64,000 bases of DNA from Nocardia niwae NBRC 108934 = DSM 45340. Its GTDB lineage: Bacteria; Actinomycetota; Actinomycetes; Mycobacteriales; Mycobacteriaceae. The translations under genes were made by a program, and so were the position numbers. The stretch covers positions 1 to 64,000 of the forward strand of contig NZ_BDCK01000048.1 in assembly GCF_001613465.1 (NCBI RefSeq). Reading direction: 5' to 3'. The notes under the pieces are model-generated. The model saw nothing but the letters and a program-made list of their open reading frames with translations. It made no database searches and was not told the DNA's origin. Positions 26,351-36,043 of this stretch are shown in pieces. Numbering within the stretch: position 1 is the stretch's first letter; each line of letters starts with the position of its first letter.

Positions 26351-27358
26351 TCATGGGCGATCGGTGGTCGGTCCCCCTGCGCCGACCGCCCTTTCTATGG
26401 AGGCCGGGCGTGCGGGCGAACGCGTGAACGACGCGCGGTAGCTGCTCGGCGGCACCCCGACATGCCGAATCATGTGCTGGCGCAACGACTCCGCCGAGCC
26501 GATGCCGCTGTGCCTGGCGACCTGGTCCATCGGCAGGGTGGTGGATTCCAGCAGTTCCCTGGCGCGTTGCAGGCGCTGGTGCAGCAGCCATTTCTGCGGG
26601 CTGAGCCCGGTCTCCTCGTGGAAGCGGCGGGTCAGGGTGCGGACGCTGGTGCGTGCGTGGGCGGCCAGGTCGTCCAGCGACAGCGGCGTGTCCAGTCGTC
26701 GCAGCGCCCAGGCGCGGGTGTCCGCGAGCGTCACGCCGTTCTCGGCGGGTAGGGGCGCGTCCACGAACTGCGCCTGCCCGCCGGGCCGCACCGGAGTGAC
26801 GACGGCGGTGCGGGCGGCGGCGTTCGCCACCGTCGCGCCGTAATCGGCGCGAATCAAATGCAAGCACAGGTCTATTCCGGCCGCCGCGCCCGCAGCCGTG
26901 GTGACCGGGCCGTCCTCGATGAACAGTGCGTCGCTGCGGACCGAGACGTCCGGATGGTTCGCCGCCAGTTCTTCGGCCAGGCCCCAGTGCGTGGTGGCGG
27001 TGCGGCCGGACAGCAGACCCGCCTGCGCCAGCACGAAGGCGCCGCTGCAGATCGAGGTGACGCGTTTGCCCGCGGCCATCGCCCGGCGCAGGGCGGTGAG
27101 CGTGGCGGCGTCGGCGTCGGCGCGGCTGCCGGTGCTCGGCACGATGACGATGTCCGCCTCCTCGATCGCCTCGAGTCCCCGGGAGACGACCACGTCGAAG
27201 CCGCCGAGACCCGCGGGCAGGACGCCGGGCACGGCGGTGCACACCAGGATGCGGTAACCGGGCTCGCCGTTCACGAGCGCCGCGCCGAGAACCGTTTCGG
27301 GCATGGCCAGGTCGAAGGCTTTCACCGGAGGAACCGCGACGACGGCGACAGTAAGCAT
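26351..27358 (-). CDS. GlxA-family AraC-type regulator
   Basis: The 335-residue protein has an N-terminal DJ-1/PfpI-like domain (about 1-180; includes ICSGAFVLAQAGLL at the nucleophile elbow) and a C-terminal AraC helix-turn-helix pair (about 225-315; LAAHARTSVRTLTRRFHEE and VARHSGIGSAESLRQHM). GlxA-type regulators are activators or repressors of catabolic or stress genes. It is divergent from the epimerase-like gene at 27500, with 141 bases between, and so probably controls it. Confidence 0.88.
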   Translation of the reverse strand: MLTVAVVAVPPVKAFDLAMPETVLGAALVNGEPGYRILVCTAVPGVLPAGLGGFDVVVSRGLEAIEEADIVIVPSTGSRADADAATLTALRRAMAAGKRVTSICSGAFVLAQAGLLSGRTATTHWGLAEELAANHPDVSVRSDALFIEDGPVTTAAGAAAGIDLCLHLIRADYGATVANAAARTAVVTPVRPGGQAQFVDAPLPAENGVTLADTRAWALRRLDTPLSLDDLAAHARTSVRTLTRRFHEETGLSPQKWLLHQRLQRARELLESTTLPMDQVARHSGIGSAESLRQHMIRHVGVPPSSYRASFTRSPARPASIERAVGAGGPTTDRP

Positions 27359-27499
27359 GGCCTGATCCTTGGGATAGTTGGCAATCCGGCCAGTAGCTTA
27401 CCCGCTCGCGGCACGGCAGGCTCGATGGCACGCGATCGGCGAATGACGCGGAGTGGGCCGCCGGTCGTGCGTATTTCGTTGTCTAAGAGGAGAATTTGC

Positions 27500-28411
27500 A
27501 TGCCTACGCAGGTCATCGTCGGACGTGGCGCCACTGCTTCGGCTACCGCGGAGCTACTCGCCCGGTCCGGCGACCGGGTGCGCGTGGTGAGCCGCAGTGG
27601 CGCGGGCCCCGATCATCCGAACATCGAGCGAATCGCACTGGACGCGCTGGATACGGCCGCGTTGACCGGCGTGGCCGACGGCGCCGAAACCTTGTTCAAC
27701 ATGGCCATGCCCGCGTATCACACCTGGCCGGAGACGATCCCGCCGCTGTTCGGTTCCATCCGCTCCGCCGCCGAGCGGACCGGCGCGAACCTGGTGATGC
27801 TGGGCAATCTGTACGGCTACGGTCGGGCCGACGGGCCGGTCACCGAGCAGTCGCCGCTCGCGGCCACCGGGTCGAAAGGTCTTGTGCGCGCCCGTATGTG
27901 GCGGGAAGCCGAGGAGGCGCACCGGGCGGGACGAGTGCGCGCCACCGAGGTCAGGGCTTCGCAATTCATCGGGCCCGGGGCGATCTCCCTGTTCTCCCTC
28001 ATCGCCCAGCCGAAGATCCTGGCCGGGCAGTTGGCGCTGCTGCCGCAGGAACTCGACCTGCCGCACGCGTACACCGCGGTCGGTGACGCGGCGGCGGCAG
28101 CGGTCGCCGCCGCCCGGGACGAGCGCGCGTGGGGCCGCCCGTGGCATGCCCCGGTCATCACCGCCACGGTGCGGGAGTTGGCGGGACGGTTCGCCGCGGC
28201 CGCCGGGGCGCCCGCGCCGAGGCTGGCGGTCATGAGTGAGCGGGAGTTGACGTTGCTCGGCCTCACCGATCCCTTCTGGGCCGAGTTGTTCGAGACCTAC
28301 CACATGTCGCACGCGCCTTTCGCAGTGGACGACTCGGCGGTCCGCGACACCTTCGGTTTGCAGGCGTCCGATCCGGACGAGGTTTTCGCGCAGGTGGTAC
28401 GCGCGGCCTGA
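27500..28411 (+). CDS. NAD-dependent epimerase/reductase-like protein
   Basis: The 303-residue Rossmann protein (VIVGRGATASATAELLARSG at residues 5-24, a degenerate G-x-G-A-T motif) resembles the extended SDR/NAD-epimerase group, with a NLYGYGRADGP catalytic-region motif. Substrate unknown. The ATG at 27500 follows AAGAGGAGA. Its divergent GlxA-type neighbour is the likely regulator. Confidence 0.75.
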   Translation: MPTQVIVGRGATASATAELLARSGDRVRVVSRSGAGPDHPNIERIALDALDTAALTGVADGAETLFNMAMPAYHTWPETIPPLFGSIRSAAERTGANLVMLGNLYGYGRADGPVTEQSPLAATGSKGLVRARMWREAEEAHRAGRVRATEVRASQFIGPGAISLFSLIAQPKILAGQLALLPQELDLPHAYTAVGDAAAAAVAAARDERAWGRPWHAPVITATVRELAGRFAAAAGAPAPRLAVMSERELTLLGLTDPFWAELFETYHMSHAPFAVDDSAVRDTFGLQASDPDEVFAQVVRAA

Positions 28412-28826
28412 CCAGGATGTGCGGCAGGTGCGCGGAGTCGTTCGCCGCGACTCGGCGCATCGGCTCGGATATTCGGCGCGCCTTACCGCGTCGCTCTCGT
28501 CCCGCCCGCCGTGCGTCGTAGAGGGTCGTTTCGCCGTGGCTCGTGGAGTGCAGGTGCCCGCTCGATTCGAGCTTCGCGCGCAGAGGCGTGATCGGCAGGC
28601 AGGGGGCCGGTGCGTTCCCCGGCGAACACCGAGGTGATTTGGCTGGATCTGTGGGCGCGCCTGCCGATCCGAATCGGCATAACCTTTAGCTGATTGATTG
28701 CCATCGCATGAGCGATTTCGCTACTGCCCGCTGTTAATCGTCTATGAACAGCTGTTTCATTTTCGAAAGGGAACACGCCCGCCGAATGCCAAGAGTGTCG
28801 AGAAGGGCGTGGTAGAAACTCGTTCC
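28412..28826. other. Intergenic region before the esterase
   Basis: About 415 bases without a supported gene. The second half (28660-28760) is AT-richer and probably carries the esterase promoter; I could not assign boxes with confidence. Confidence 0.4.
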
Positions 28827-29801
28827 ATGTACCGGCTCCTGCGATGCCTGGTTCCTCTTGTTGCGGTGTGCGCCGCCTTCGTCCCGGCCACGACCACCGC
28901 CGACCCCGGCGCGAGCATCCTCGGCGTGCGCCCACTGGGCGGGCGAGAGTTCGAGGTAGTGGTCCACTCGGCGGCGATGGATCGCCCCATCACACTGTGG
29001 ATGTCGCATCCGGGTCCGGGCGCTCCCGCGCTGTATCTGCTCAACGCCGTGGACGGCGGCGAGGACGGCGGACCGTGGACCCGGCGCACCGACATCGCGG
29101 CGTTCTTCGCCGACAAACCGGTCAACGTGATCGTGCCCATGGGCGGGCGCGCCAGCTACTACACCGATTGGCTGCGCGACGATCCCGTGCTCGGTCGCAC
29201 CAAGTGGACCACGTTCCTGACCAGGGAGCTGCCGCCCGTGCTGGGCGCCAGGTTCGGCATGAACGGCCGCAATGCCGTCGCGGGTCTTTCGATGTCGGCG
29301 ACCTCGGCGTTGAATCTCGCCATCGCGGCACCCGGCCTGTATCGGGCGGTCGGCGCCTACAGCGGGTGCCCGCGCACCAGCGATCCGATGGGCCAGGCGA
29401 TGGTGCGGGCGCAGCTGGGCGTGTTCGGCGCGGACCCCGCCAATATGTGGGGTCCGCCGGGCGACCCGCTCTGGGCGGAGAACGATCCCATGGTGCAGGC
29501 CGACCGGCTGCGCGGTGTGGCGCTCTACATCTCGGCGGGCACCGGTGCGCCGGGGGCCCACGAGGCGCTCACCGATCCGAGCATCGATGGCAACCCCGCC
29601 CGGCTGGTGGACCGGCTGCTGGTCGGCGGGGCCATGGAGACGGTGATCAACGGCTGCACCCGGGCGTTCGTGGACCGATTGAGCTCGCTCGGCATCCCGT
29701 TCACGGCGAATCTCCGCCCCGCGGGCACGCACGCCTGGATGTACTGGCAGGACGACGTGCACGAGTCCTGGCCGTTGTTCGCCGGCGCGCTGGGCGTCTA
29801 G
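28827..29801 (+). CDS. Secreted antigen-85-like esterase
   Basis: The 324-residue exported alpha/beta hydrolase is of the Ag85/mycolyltransferase-type esterase family. A Sec signal peptide runs from residue 1 to about 25 (VPLVAVCAAF core, ATTTA before the mature start). The nucleophile motif GLSMS has Ser155, and the C-terminal GTHAWMYW supplies the catalytic His302. Ag85 enzymes transfer mycolic acids to trehalose and arabinogalactan in mycolata; true mycolyltransferase activity is likely but not certain. The ATG at 28827 was chosen because the signal peptide begins there. Confidence 0.85.
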   Translation: MYRLLRCLVPLVAVCAAFVPATTTADPGASILGVRPLGGREFEVVVHSAAMDRPITLWMSHPGPGAPALYLLNAVDGGEDGGPWTRRTDIAAFFADKPVNVIVPMGGRASYYTDWLRDDPVLGRTKWTTFLTRELPPVLGARFGMNGRNAVAGLSMSATSALNLAIAAPGLYRAVGAYSGCPRTSDPMGQAMVRAQLGVFGADPANMWGPPGDPLWAENDPMVQADRLRGVALYISAGTGAPGAHEALTDPSIDGNPARLVDRLLVGGAMETVINGCTRAFVDRLSSLGIPFTANLRPAGTHAWMYWQDDVHESWPLFAGALGV

Positions 29802-29839
29802 TCGGTACGGCCCGGCGGCCAGGCAGGGTCGAAGGCGCG

Positions 29840-32293
29840 CTACGGATTCCAGGGGTCGAGCCCGCCTTCGGGATCGAGGTGATCGAGGTTGGCGACGCGT
29901 CTGGCCGATCGCATCAGGGCTTCCCGGGTCATGTCGTTCGGATTCCGGTAGTAATCCTGGGCCGCCTGCTGATGCAGGGTCGCGACGCGATGGCCGATCG
30001 CCCACCGGGTGTCGCGGCCGGCGCCGTCCCACTCGTCCGGCGTGATCGCCGCGCGCAAGGCCCGGTCCGAGTGCCAGTTCTGCTCGACGCGCCGCACGAA
30101 CGCTTGGTCGATATCGGCGCCGGGAGCCGGTGCGTTGCTGTGCCGGACGAAACTGTCCGCCGCGATCACCGCTTGAGCGGCGAAGGCGTCGTGCGCCTCG
30201 TGGCCGACGTGGTTGTCGACCGCCCACGCCGCCGCGATCGCCTTCTGCAACGGTGCGAAGCTGTAGGGATTCTGCGACGCCGTCGATTCCTGGACGGAGT
30301 AGGCCGTGAACGCGTCGGCGACCCGCTCGTGGGTGGCGCCGGAGGAGAGCAGCACGGAATGGATCCGCGAATCGGGCACTTTGTTGTCGCGCAGCACTTT
30401 CAGCGCACGGGAGACGCCCAGCTGGGTGTGCATGCCGCCCACCGACGTGGCCGCGTTGACCGCGACACCCCGCCAGTTCGTGCGCGACAGTTGATGCTCG
30501 ATGTATCCCTCTTCGCGACTGGTCAAGATTCTCCTGGTGGAGCGTTCGATTCTCCGTCGGGTGCTCGCCAGCGGGTTCAACGGATTGACCCGGCCTCCGG
30601 CGAGCCATGCCGTCACCGGCGAGGAGTTGATCGCGTTGAGCGTGGTGAGCGTACTCACCAAACCCATCCCCGGCGCGGACTTTCCACCGCCGCCACTGCC
30701 GCCCATGCCGAGAGCGGTGCCGTTGCCGCTGGACGACTTGCCGCTGCCCTGGATCGCGAGACCGAACCGGTTGGCGATCCAGTCGTTGCCGCGGCTCAGG
30801 CCGCTGCTGAGGCGTTTGAGCTGGAATATGGCGACGATCTCGACCGTGCCCGCGATGATGATCACCGCCATGACCTGACCGCGGGCTTGCGCGAACAGGT
30901 TGCCCATGAACAGGACGTACACCCCGAGGAAGATGGTGTATGCCGTCATCCGCGCGGCCGCGACGAAACTGTCGACGACATTGCGCACCAGGAACGTCTG
31001 CGTGGGGCCGTAGACGAATCCGCCCGCGGCGAAGCCGAATATCGACATGAACCCGTGATAGATCGTGTCCAGCGCCGCCTTGATGACCTTCAGTCCGAGG
31101 TACATCGCGAAGGCCAGCAGGATGCCGCCGCAGGTCAGCAGCATGAGCCCGGTCGCGACCTGACCCATGGAGGGGTTCTCGGCCTTCGCGTGCGCGGCGG
31201 CGTCTCCGCACGACTTCAAGCCGTTGATCACCCGGGAGTCGTCACCCGCGGCCACGCCCGCCGACCACGCCGACCGGCAGGCGGGCCGCTGGTCCACCGT
31301 GTGCCCGAAGTTCCAGACCTGCAGCGGCTGGCGGGCGAAGTTGTCGGCCAGATCGCTCTGCATCGTCGCCACCAGCTGGGTGGGATTCGGGTTGGCGTTC
31401 CCGTTCAGGCCGGCTGCCACCGAGATGCCGAGGTCGCGGCCCTGCGCCAGCAACCCGTGGGAGGACAGCACGTCCGCCAACGGCTCGGCCAGGAACAGCG
31501 GACCGAGCAGCGCAACGCCCACCATCGTCACCACCTGCACGGTGGCCTTCGCGTGGTAGCCGCGCACGATGAACCATCCGACGAAGAACGCGCCGACGGT
31601 CGCCGCGGTGACCAGCATGATGGGGGTCGCGATCTGCGAGGTCAGAGCATCGGCCACGCCGTGCAGCGCCGCGCTGAACATGTCCAGCCACCGGAAGCTC
31701 AACGCGTAACCGATCAACCAGATCGCCGTGGTCACGATGGCTATGTAGCCGATGAATTCGAAGCCGAGCACTGCCCACAGAATGGTGGCGCGCGGCTTGA
31801 ACAGGCTTTCGTCGCCGGTCGCGAAGCGATAGTCCGACAGGGCGATTCCCGACGAGTCGTGGATGTTCATCCAGCTGAGCCCGTCGATCCCGGTCGTGCC
31901 CGCCGTGGTGCCCGCCGCGTCCTGGGCGACGGCCAGCGCGCCGAGGAAGCCGGGGAATACGAACAGCGCGAAGATGGTCAGGGCGATCCACAGGGCCCGT
32001 CGCCGCCACGTGCCTGCTCCGGAACTCGGCCACCGGGCCGGCACGCCACGGAGGGCGGCGGGGACGATGCCGAGGCCGGGGATCGTTCGCCGCCAGGGTG
32101 AACTCTGGCGGACAGTGCGTGATCGCACCGCTGGGATGTGCACGGAAGCGTCCTTTGTCCCGTCGATGGGGGGCGCAGTCGACTGCGGATACCGAAACGG
32201 ATTGCGTGCGAACGTCAATGGCACTGTCTGCCCCCGTCTCACGCCTGTATTACAGACAGGTACGGAAACATCCGCTTGAACGTCCAATGACAT
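29840..32293 (-). CDS. Large multi-spanning membrane protein, VirB6/TrbL-like layout
   Basis: The 817-residue protein has a long N-terminal basic segment (1-95), a first hydrophobic helix (about 99-122), five to seven further helices up to about residue 530, a Gly/Ser-rich linker (about 545-575), and a soluble helical C-terminal domain of some 240 residues. This layout resembles the VirB6/TrbL inner-membrane subunits of type IV secretion, but no other transfer gene is nearby, so function is open. The real start may lie downstream of 32293, just before the first helix. Confidence 0.55.
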   Translation of the reverse strand: MSLDVQADVSVPVCNTGVRRGQTVPLTFARNPFRYPQSTAPPIDGTKDASVHIPAVRSRTVRQSSPWRRTIPGLGIVPAALRGVPARWPSSGAGTWRRRALWIALTIFALFVFPGFLGALAVAQDAAGTTAGTTGIDGLSWMNIHDSSGIALSDYRFATGDESLFKPRATILWAVLGFEFIGYIAIVTTAIWLIGYALSFRWLDMFSAALHGVADALTSQIATPIMLVTAATVGAFFVGWFIVRGYHAKATVQVVTMVGVALLGPLFLAEPLADVLSSHGLLAQGRDLGISVAAGLNGNANPNPTQLVATMQSDLADNFARQPLQVWNFGHTVDQRPACRSAWSAGVAAGDDSRVINGLKSCGDAAAHAKAENPSMGQVATGLMLLTCGGILLAFAMYLGLKVIKAALDTIYHGFMSIFGFAAGGFVYGPTQTFLVRNVVDSFVAAARMTAYTIFLGVYVLFMGNLFAQARGQVMAVIIIAGTVEIVAIFQLKRLSSGLSRGNDWIANRFGLAIQGSGKSSSGNGTALGMGGSGGGGKSAPGMGLVSTLTTLNAINSSPVTAWLAGGRVNPLNPLASTRRRIERSTRRILTSREEGYIEHQLSRTNWRGVAVNAATSVGGMHTQLGVSRALKVLRDNKVPDSRIHSVLLSSGATHERVADAFTAYSVQESTASQNPYSFAPLQKAIAAAWAVDNHVGHEAHDAFAAQAVIAADSFVRHSNAPAPGADIDQAFVRRVEQNWHSDRALRAAITPDEWDGAGRDTRWAIGHRVATLHQQAAQDYYRNPNDMTREALMRSARRVANLDHLDPEGGLDPWNP

Positions 32294-32529
32294 CCAGACG
32301 GCTCGGGAGTGTACGTAAGTACCCTCGGGCAGTTACCTAGGAGAAACCAGCAAACTTACTGGGGTGCACGGCGTTTGGAGCGTACGGTCCCGCCAGGCCG
32401 ATGGGTGTCGCGTCACCGGCGTGCGGATGCTCGACCGCCTCGGGCCCGGCGGCGATCGGAAGAGGACACGCGGCCCAGTGCCGCTCGCGGATCATCCGGC
32501 TTGTCGTACACCGGGTGAACAATGCCGCT
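32294..32529. promoter_or_regulatory. Intergenic region between divergent VirB6-like and TfoX-like genes
   Basis: These 236 bases must hold the promoters for both divergent genes. I saw no clear -35/-10 pairs or strong repeats. Confidence 0.3.
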
Positions 32530-32859
32530 ATGGCATACGACGAGGAGTTGGCGGAGCGAATCCGGGAACTGATCGCACCCGGCCCCGAGCTCACCGAGCG
32601 GAAGATGTTCGGCGGGCTCGCCTTCTTGATCGGCGGCAATATGGCGGTGGCCGCCAGCGGGCAGGGCGGTCTGCTGGTGCGGGTCGACCCGGACGAGGGG
32701 GAGCGGCTGCTCGGTGCCGCCGTGCAGCCCATGGTCATGGGCGGGCGTGAGATGGTCGGCTGGCTGCGGGTCACCGACGTCGACGACGACGCGGTGCTGC
32801 GGGAATGGGTCGAGCGCGGCCTCGCCTACGCTCGGACCCTACCGCCCAAGAAGACTTAG
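32530..32859 (+). CDS. TfoX N-terminal domain protein
   Basis: The 109-residue protein consists only of the TfoX/Sxy N-terminal domain: YDEELAERIRELI helix, then ERKMFGGLAFLIGGNMAVA, the family core. In gammaproteobacteria TfoX regulates competence with a second domain that is missing here; the actinobacterial short form has no known role. The ATG at 32530 is preferred over one 8 bases upstream in another frame. Confidence 0.85.
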   Translation: MAYDEELAERIRELIAPGPELTERKMFGGLAFLIGGNMAVAASGQGGLLVRVDPDEGERLLGAAVQPMVMGGREMVGWLRVTDVDDDAVLREWVERGLAYARTLPPKKT

Positions 32860-32865
32860 CCTCGA

Positions 32866-34497
32866 TCAGGGACGAACCTGCCGCCGGAAGAGCACGCGGT
32901 CGAATTCGCGGCCGTATTCGTCCACCGCGACCACGTCCATCTCGCTGGCGAACACGCCAGGGCGCACGTCGACGCGCAGGAACGAGTAGTTCCGGAAGCG
33001 GACCCGTGACCACGGCGCGGCTTCGTCCTGCTTGCCGCCGCCGGGCGTCCAGACGTAGCTGTTCGGCACCGAGGTGTCGGGCAACTCGTTGCCGCGGAAG
33101 GTCTCCCGGGAGCCGGGCTGGAATTCGTAGCGCGGACGTCCGCCGCCGCCCACGGTGTAGTAGACGGTGCCCTCGGTCTCCGGGTAGACGATCGAATTGT
33201 CGCCCGCCACCTTCGTCGCCTGCCCGCCGCGGAGCGGATCGGTGCGCTCGTAGACGTGGTTGTGGCCCTGTAACACCAGGTCCACCTGGTAGCGGTCGAA
33301 CAGGCCCACCCACGCGTCCCGCACGCCGCCGTCGCTGGCGTGCGATTCGGTGGTCGAGTAGGCGCAGTGGTGGAAGAAGCAGACGATGAAGTCGATGTCG
33401 GGATCGGCGCGGTAGGCCGCCAGGGTGCGTTCCACCCAGCTGGTCTGCGCTCCGCCGGAGTAACCGCTGTTCGCGCGGATCTCGTAGGAGACGTCGTTGG
33501 CGTCCAGCGAGAGCACCGCGAGGTTGCCGTAGGTGAACGAGTATGCCGACGGACAGGCCGCCGGACCGTTGCCGGGGAAGTCCAGCCGCGCCAGGTGCCC
33601 GCCGTAGCCGTGCTCGCCGTAGGTCCCTTCCATATCGTGGTTGCCGGTGGCGAACATCCACGGCGTCTGGGCGGCGCTGTCCTCGATGGCGTTGAAGTAC
33701 ACATCCCAGACGTAGGGGTTGTACTTGTCGAACCCGCTCGCCGATTGCGCTCCGTGCCGGACGAACTGTCCCGGCTTGCCCGCACCCGAAGGGTCGGCAT
33801 AGGCGATATCCCCTGCGAGGATGTGGAAGTCGGGCCGCGCGGCGGCGATCTGGCGCAGCACGTTGCTCGCGTGCGGCGCGGCCGGATCGTTGTCGGCCTT
33901 GTAGTACTTGTCGTCGTAGTCGCCGGCGGCGACGCCCTCCGGCAGCGCCGGGGTCTGGTCGGTGCCCTGGTCGCCCATCATGGTGAAGCGGAACGGGAGG
34001 ACCGCGGGTCGTGCGCTGGGCATCGCGGGCGCGGCGGCGCGGATGTCGCCGGCGAATCCGTCGGAGGTCCGCCAGCGATAGAAGTGCGGCACCCGTCCGG
34101 GCAAACCGTCCACCGGGGCGTGCGCGTAGAACTGTTCGGCCGCGAGCACGCCGCCGTCGGCCGTGGGCAATTGGGTCAGCAGATTGCGCACTTCGGCCTC
34201 GACCGTCGCACCCAAGGCCGGCGTCGGTCCGTGGTCGAGGTACACCGTGGCGCCCGCCGGACGTCGCGACAGCTGGGCCGCGAAACGCAACTGACTGGCC
34301 GCGTCCTGGCCGAAGGCCACGCGCCGTCCGCCCACCGCCAGCGGGGCCTCGTCGGCGTAGGCGCGCCTGCCGAACGGTGTGGCGCCGACCGCGGCCACCG
34401 CTGCGGCCGCCGCGGCGCCGCGCAGGATATTGCGGCGCGACACCGGATGGCGGCGCAGGTAGGCGCGGTGCCATTCGTGCTGCTCGGTCATGGTCAT
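32866..34497 (-). CDS. Tat-exported metallophosphatase, purple acid phosphatase-like
   Basis: The chain has the metal motifs of the calcineurin-like/purple acid phosphatase fold in order: GDQGTDQ, LAGDIAYAD, GNHDM, FFHHCAYS and GHNHVYER. The N-terminus has a twin-arginine signal (SRRNILRG followed by an alanine-rich stretch), so the folded enzyme would be exported with its metals. I chose the ATG at 34497 because it leaves a 20-residue n-region; ATG 34569 and TTG 34605 are in-frame alternatives. It probably frees phosphate from external phosphomonoesters. Confidence 0.85.
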   Translation of the reverse strand: MTMTEQHEWHRAYLRRHPVSRRNILRGAAAAAAVAAVGATPFGRRAYADEAPLAVGGRRVAFGQDAASQLRFAAQLSRRPAGATVYLDHGPTPALGATVEAEVRNLLTQLPTADGGVLAAEQFYAHAPVDGLPGRVPHFYRWRTSDGFAGDIRAAAPAMPSARPAVLPFRFTMMGDQGTDQTPALPEGVAAGDYDDKYYKADNDPAAPHASNVLRQIAAARPDFHILAGDIAYADPSGAGKPGQFVRHGAQSASGFDKYNPYVWDVYFNAIEDSAAQTPWMFATGNHDMEGTYGEHGYGGHLARLDFPGNGPAACPSAYSFTYGNLAVLSLDANDVSYEIRANSGYSGGAQTSWVERTLAAYRADPDIDFIVCFFHHCAYSTTESHASDGGVRDAWVGLFDRYQVDLVLQGHNHVYERTDPLRGGQATKVAGDNSIVYPETEGTVYYTVGGGGRPRYEFQPGSRETFRGNELPDTSVPNSYVWTPGGGKQDEAAPWSRVRFRNYSFLRVDVRPGVFASEMDVVAVDEYGREFDRVLFRRQVRP

Positions 34498-34738
34498 GTG
34501 GGCAGCGAGATGGCCGGGAATTCCGGTGTCCGGAACGTCGCCTGCTGGATTCAGCGGTGTGGACGGCATACCGCAGATGCTGTCGCGGCCGGGCGCACGG
34601 AGCAACTCGCCACCGTACCGGGGGCGGGAATACCCGTGAACTGTCCGTTTCAGTGTTCACAGTCTGCGGCATTTGCCGGAAAAGTGGGAATTGTCCGACG
34701 TCGCAATACATTTCGCGAGCACCGGCCCGCGGTGTGGC

Positions 34739-35443
34739 TCACGCCGGTGGCTCGTCCGGCGCAGCCGATGGGTCCGCGGAGCGATCTTCCTCGGGCGGCC
34801 CGGGGGAGAAAGGGGACACGAGCGAAGCGCCCCAAGGGAAACTCGGCCTGCCCGTCGGCGCCCATTCGGCGGCGGCTGCCAGCGGTTCGTTGTTCGCGGT
34901 GAGCCGGTGGACCGTTCGCTCGAGCGCGGGCAGGATCTCGGCGATGCCGAGATCGGCGTTCGCGAACCGGCCGATCAGCGCGTAGACCATGTTGGTGAGC
35001 ACGAGCGCGATGTCGGCGATGTAGTCCGGATCGGCGCCGGCCAGCAGGGCGCTCGCGGCGGGCAGCACGGCGTCGAAGCCCTGGGCGTCCAGTCGCCGGC
35101 CGCCGGGGCTGGAGCGCGCGCGATAGTAGGCCTCCAGCATCCGGGGATGCCGTTCCCACGGTTCGAACACGTACCGCAGCAACCGAATCAGGCCATCGGT
35201 CAGCGTCTCGCCCTCGATCGGCGGGGCGGGGGTGGCGTAGGTATTGGTCGCCATCCATCGCTCCACCGCGGCGAGCAGCAGGTCGTCCCGGGTGGTGTAC
35301 CGCTTGTAGACCGTGGCGAGGGAGACGTGCGCATCCCGGGCGACCGCCCGCAGCTGGACGGCGTCGTAGCCGTCGGACTCGACCATCGACAAGACCACGT
35401 CGATGATCTTCGCCGCCGAATACCCTTCGTCTGCCCGTGCCAC
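34739..35443 (-). CDS. TetR-family regulator
   Basis: The protein of about 234 residues has an N-terminal TetR helix-turn-helix (AAKIIDVVLSMVESDGYDAV, then DAHVSLATVYKRYTTRDDLL, about residues 9-55) and a variable ligand domain. The C-terminal 45 residues are Pro/Glu-rich and probably unstructured. The GTG at 35443 is assumed; longer frames would run into the divergent cupin gene. A 10-bp palindrome lies at the start. Confidence 0.82.
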   Translation of the reverse strand: MARADEGYSAAKIIDVVLSMVESDGYDAVQLRAVARDAHVSLATVYKRYTTRDDLLLAAVERWMATNTYATPAPPIEGETLTDGLIRLLRYVFEPWERHPRMLEAYYRARSSPGGRRLDAQGFDAVLPAASALLAGADPDYIADIALVLTNMVYALIGRFANADLGIAEILPALERTVHRLTANNEPLAAAAEWAPTGRPSFPWGASLVSPFSPGPPEEDRSADPSAAPDEPPA

Positions 35444-35452
35444 GTACGTACG
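35443..35452. promoter_or_regulatory. Palindrome at the TetR gene start, candidate operator
   Basis: CGTACGTACG is a perfect 10-bp palindrome, placed at the 5' end of the TetR gene and facing the divergent cupin gene. TetR proteins usually bind such sites to repress themselves and a neighbour; here this is inference. Confidence 0.35.
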
Positions 35453-35596
35453 GTAATCCAGCGATCCCGTCGCGGATACTCGCCACGACCACGTGTGATT
35501 GCCGGTTCGCGACAGCGCGGGAGCCGTCGGAGGTGTGATCGGCCGGGCCGGTGCAACGAGGTTCCGGTGCGGCACCCCGGTGACTAAGCTGCGGGG

Positions 35597-36043
35597 ATGA
35601 CGCTCTTTCTCCGCGTCGCCGTGCTGCCGGTCGTGCTCGTCGGCGCGCTGGTGAGTGCGGCGCAGGCCGACGCGACGCCAGGCAGCGACATCACCGCCGT
35701 CACCCTCGGTCAAGCGCAGATTCCCGCCGGGCTGATTCCTTTCGTCGCGGGCACCGATCTGGTCGTCCGCGAGATCACGATCGGTCCCGGCGGCTCCACC
35801 GGCTGGCATTACCACCTCGGCCCGGTCTTCGGCTTCATCCGTTCGGGGACGCTCACCCACCCCGGCCCGGACTGCGACGCTCCGGTCTACCGCACCGGCG
35901 AGTTCATCTACGAGCCCGCGGGCGAATGGAACGTCCACGTCGGCCGGAACCTCGGCGCCGAACCGCTCGTCCTGGATGTCGTCTACGCGCCACCCGCAGG
36001 CGAGCCGCTGTTCATCGACGCCCCCGCCCCGCCCTGCGCGTAG
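35597..36043 (+). CDS. Secreted cupin protein
   Basis: The 148-residue product has a signal peptide (LVGALVSAAQADA, cleavage near residue 25) and one cupin domain with the first cupin motif G-x5-H-x-H seen as GSTGWHYHLGPVFGFI and a second motif around GEFIYEPAGEWNVH. Exported small cupins of this type are common in mycolata; the ligand is unknown. It is divergent from the TetR gene. Confidence 0.78.
   Translation: MTLFLRVAVLPVVLVGALVSAAQADATPGSDITAVTLGQAQIPAGLIPFVAGTDLVVREITIGPGGSTGWHYHLGPVFGFIRSGTLTHPGPDCDAPVYRTGEFIYEPAGEWNVHVGRNLGAEPLVLDVVYAPPAGEPLFIDAPAPPCA

Noticed and set aside
28734..32101. Very long open frames on both strands (for example 28734-31211 minus and 28844-32101 plus)
   Set aside because: They are antisense or shifted frames of the esterase and the VirB6-like membrane protein; composition is Arg/Gly/Pro/His-rich as expected for GC-rich shadows, with no family motif.
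29840..32293. VirB6-like gene as evidence for an integrated conjugative element
   Set aside because: No relaxase, VirB4/TraD, integrase or attachment site is visible in the window.
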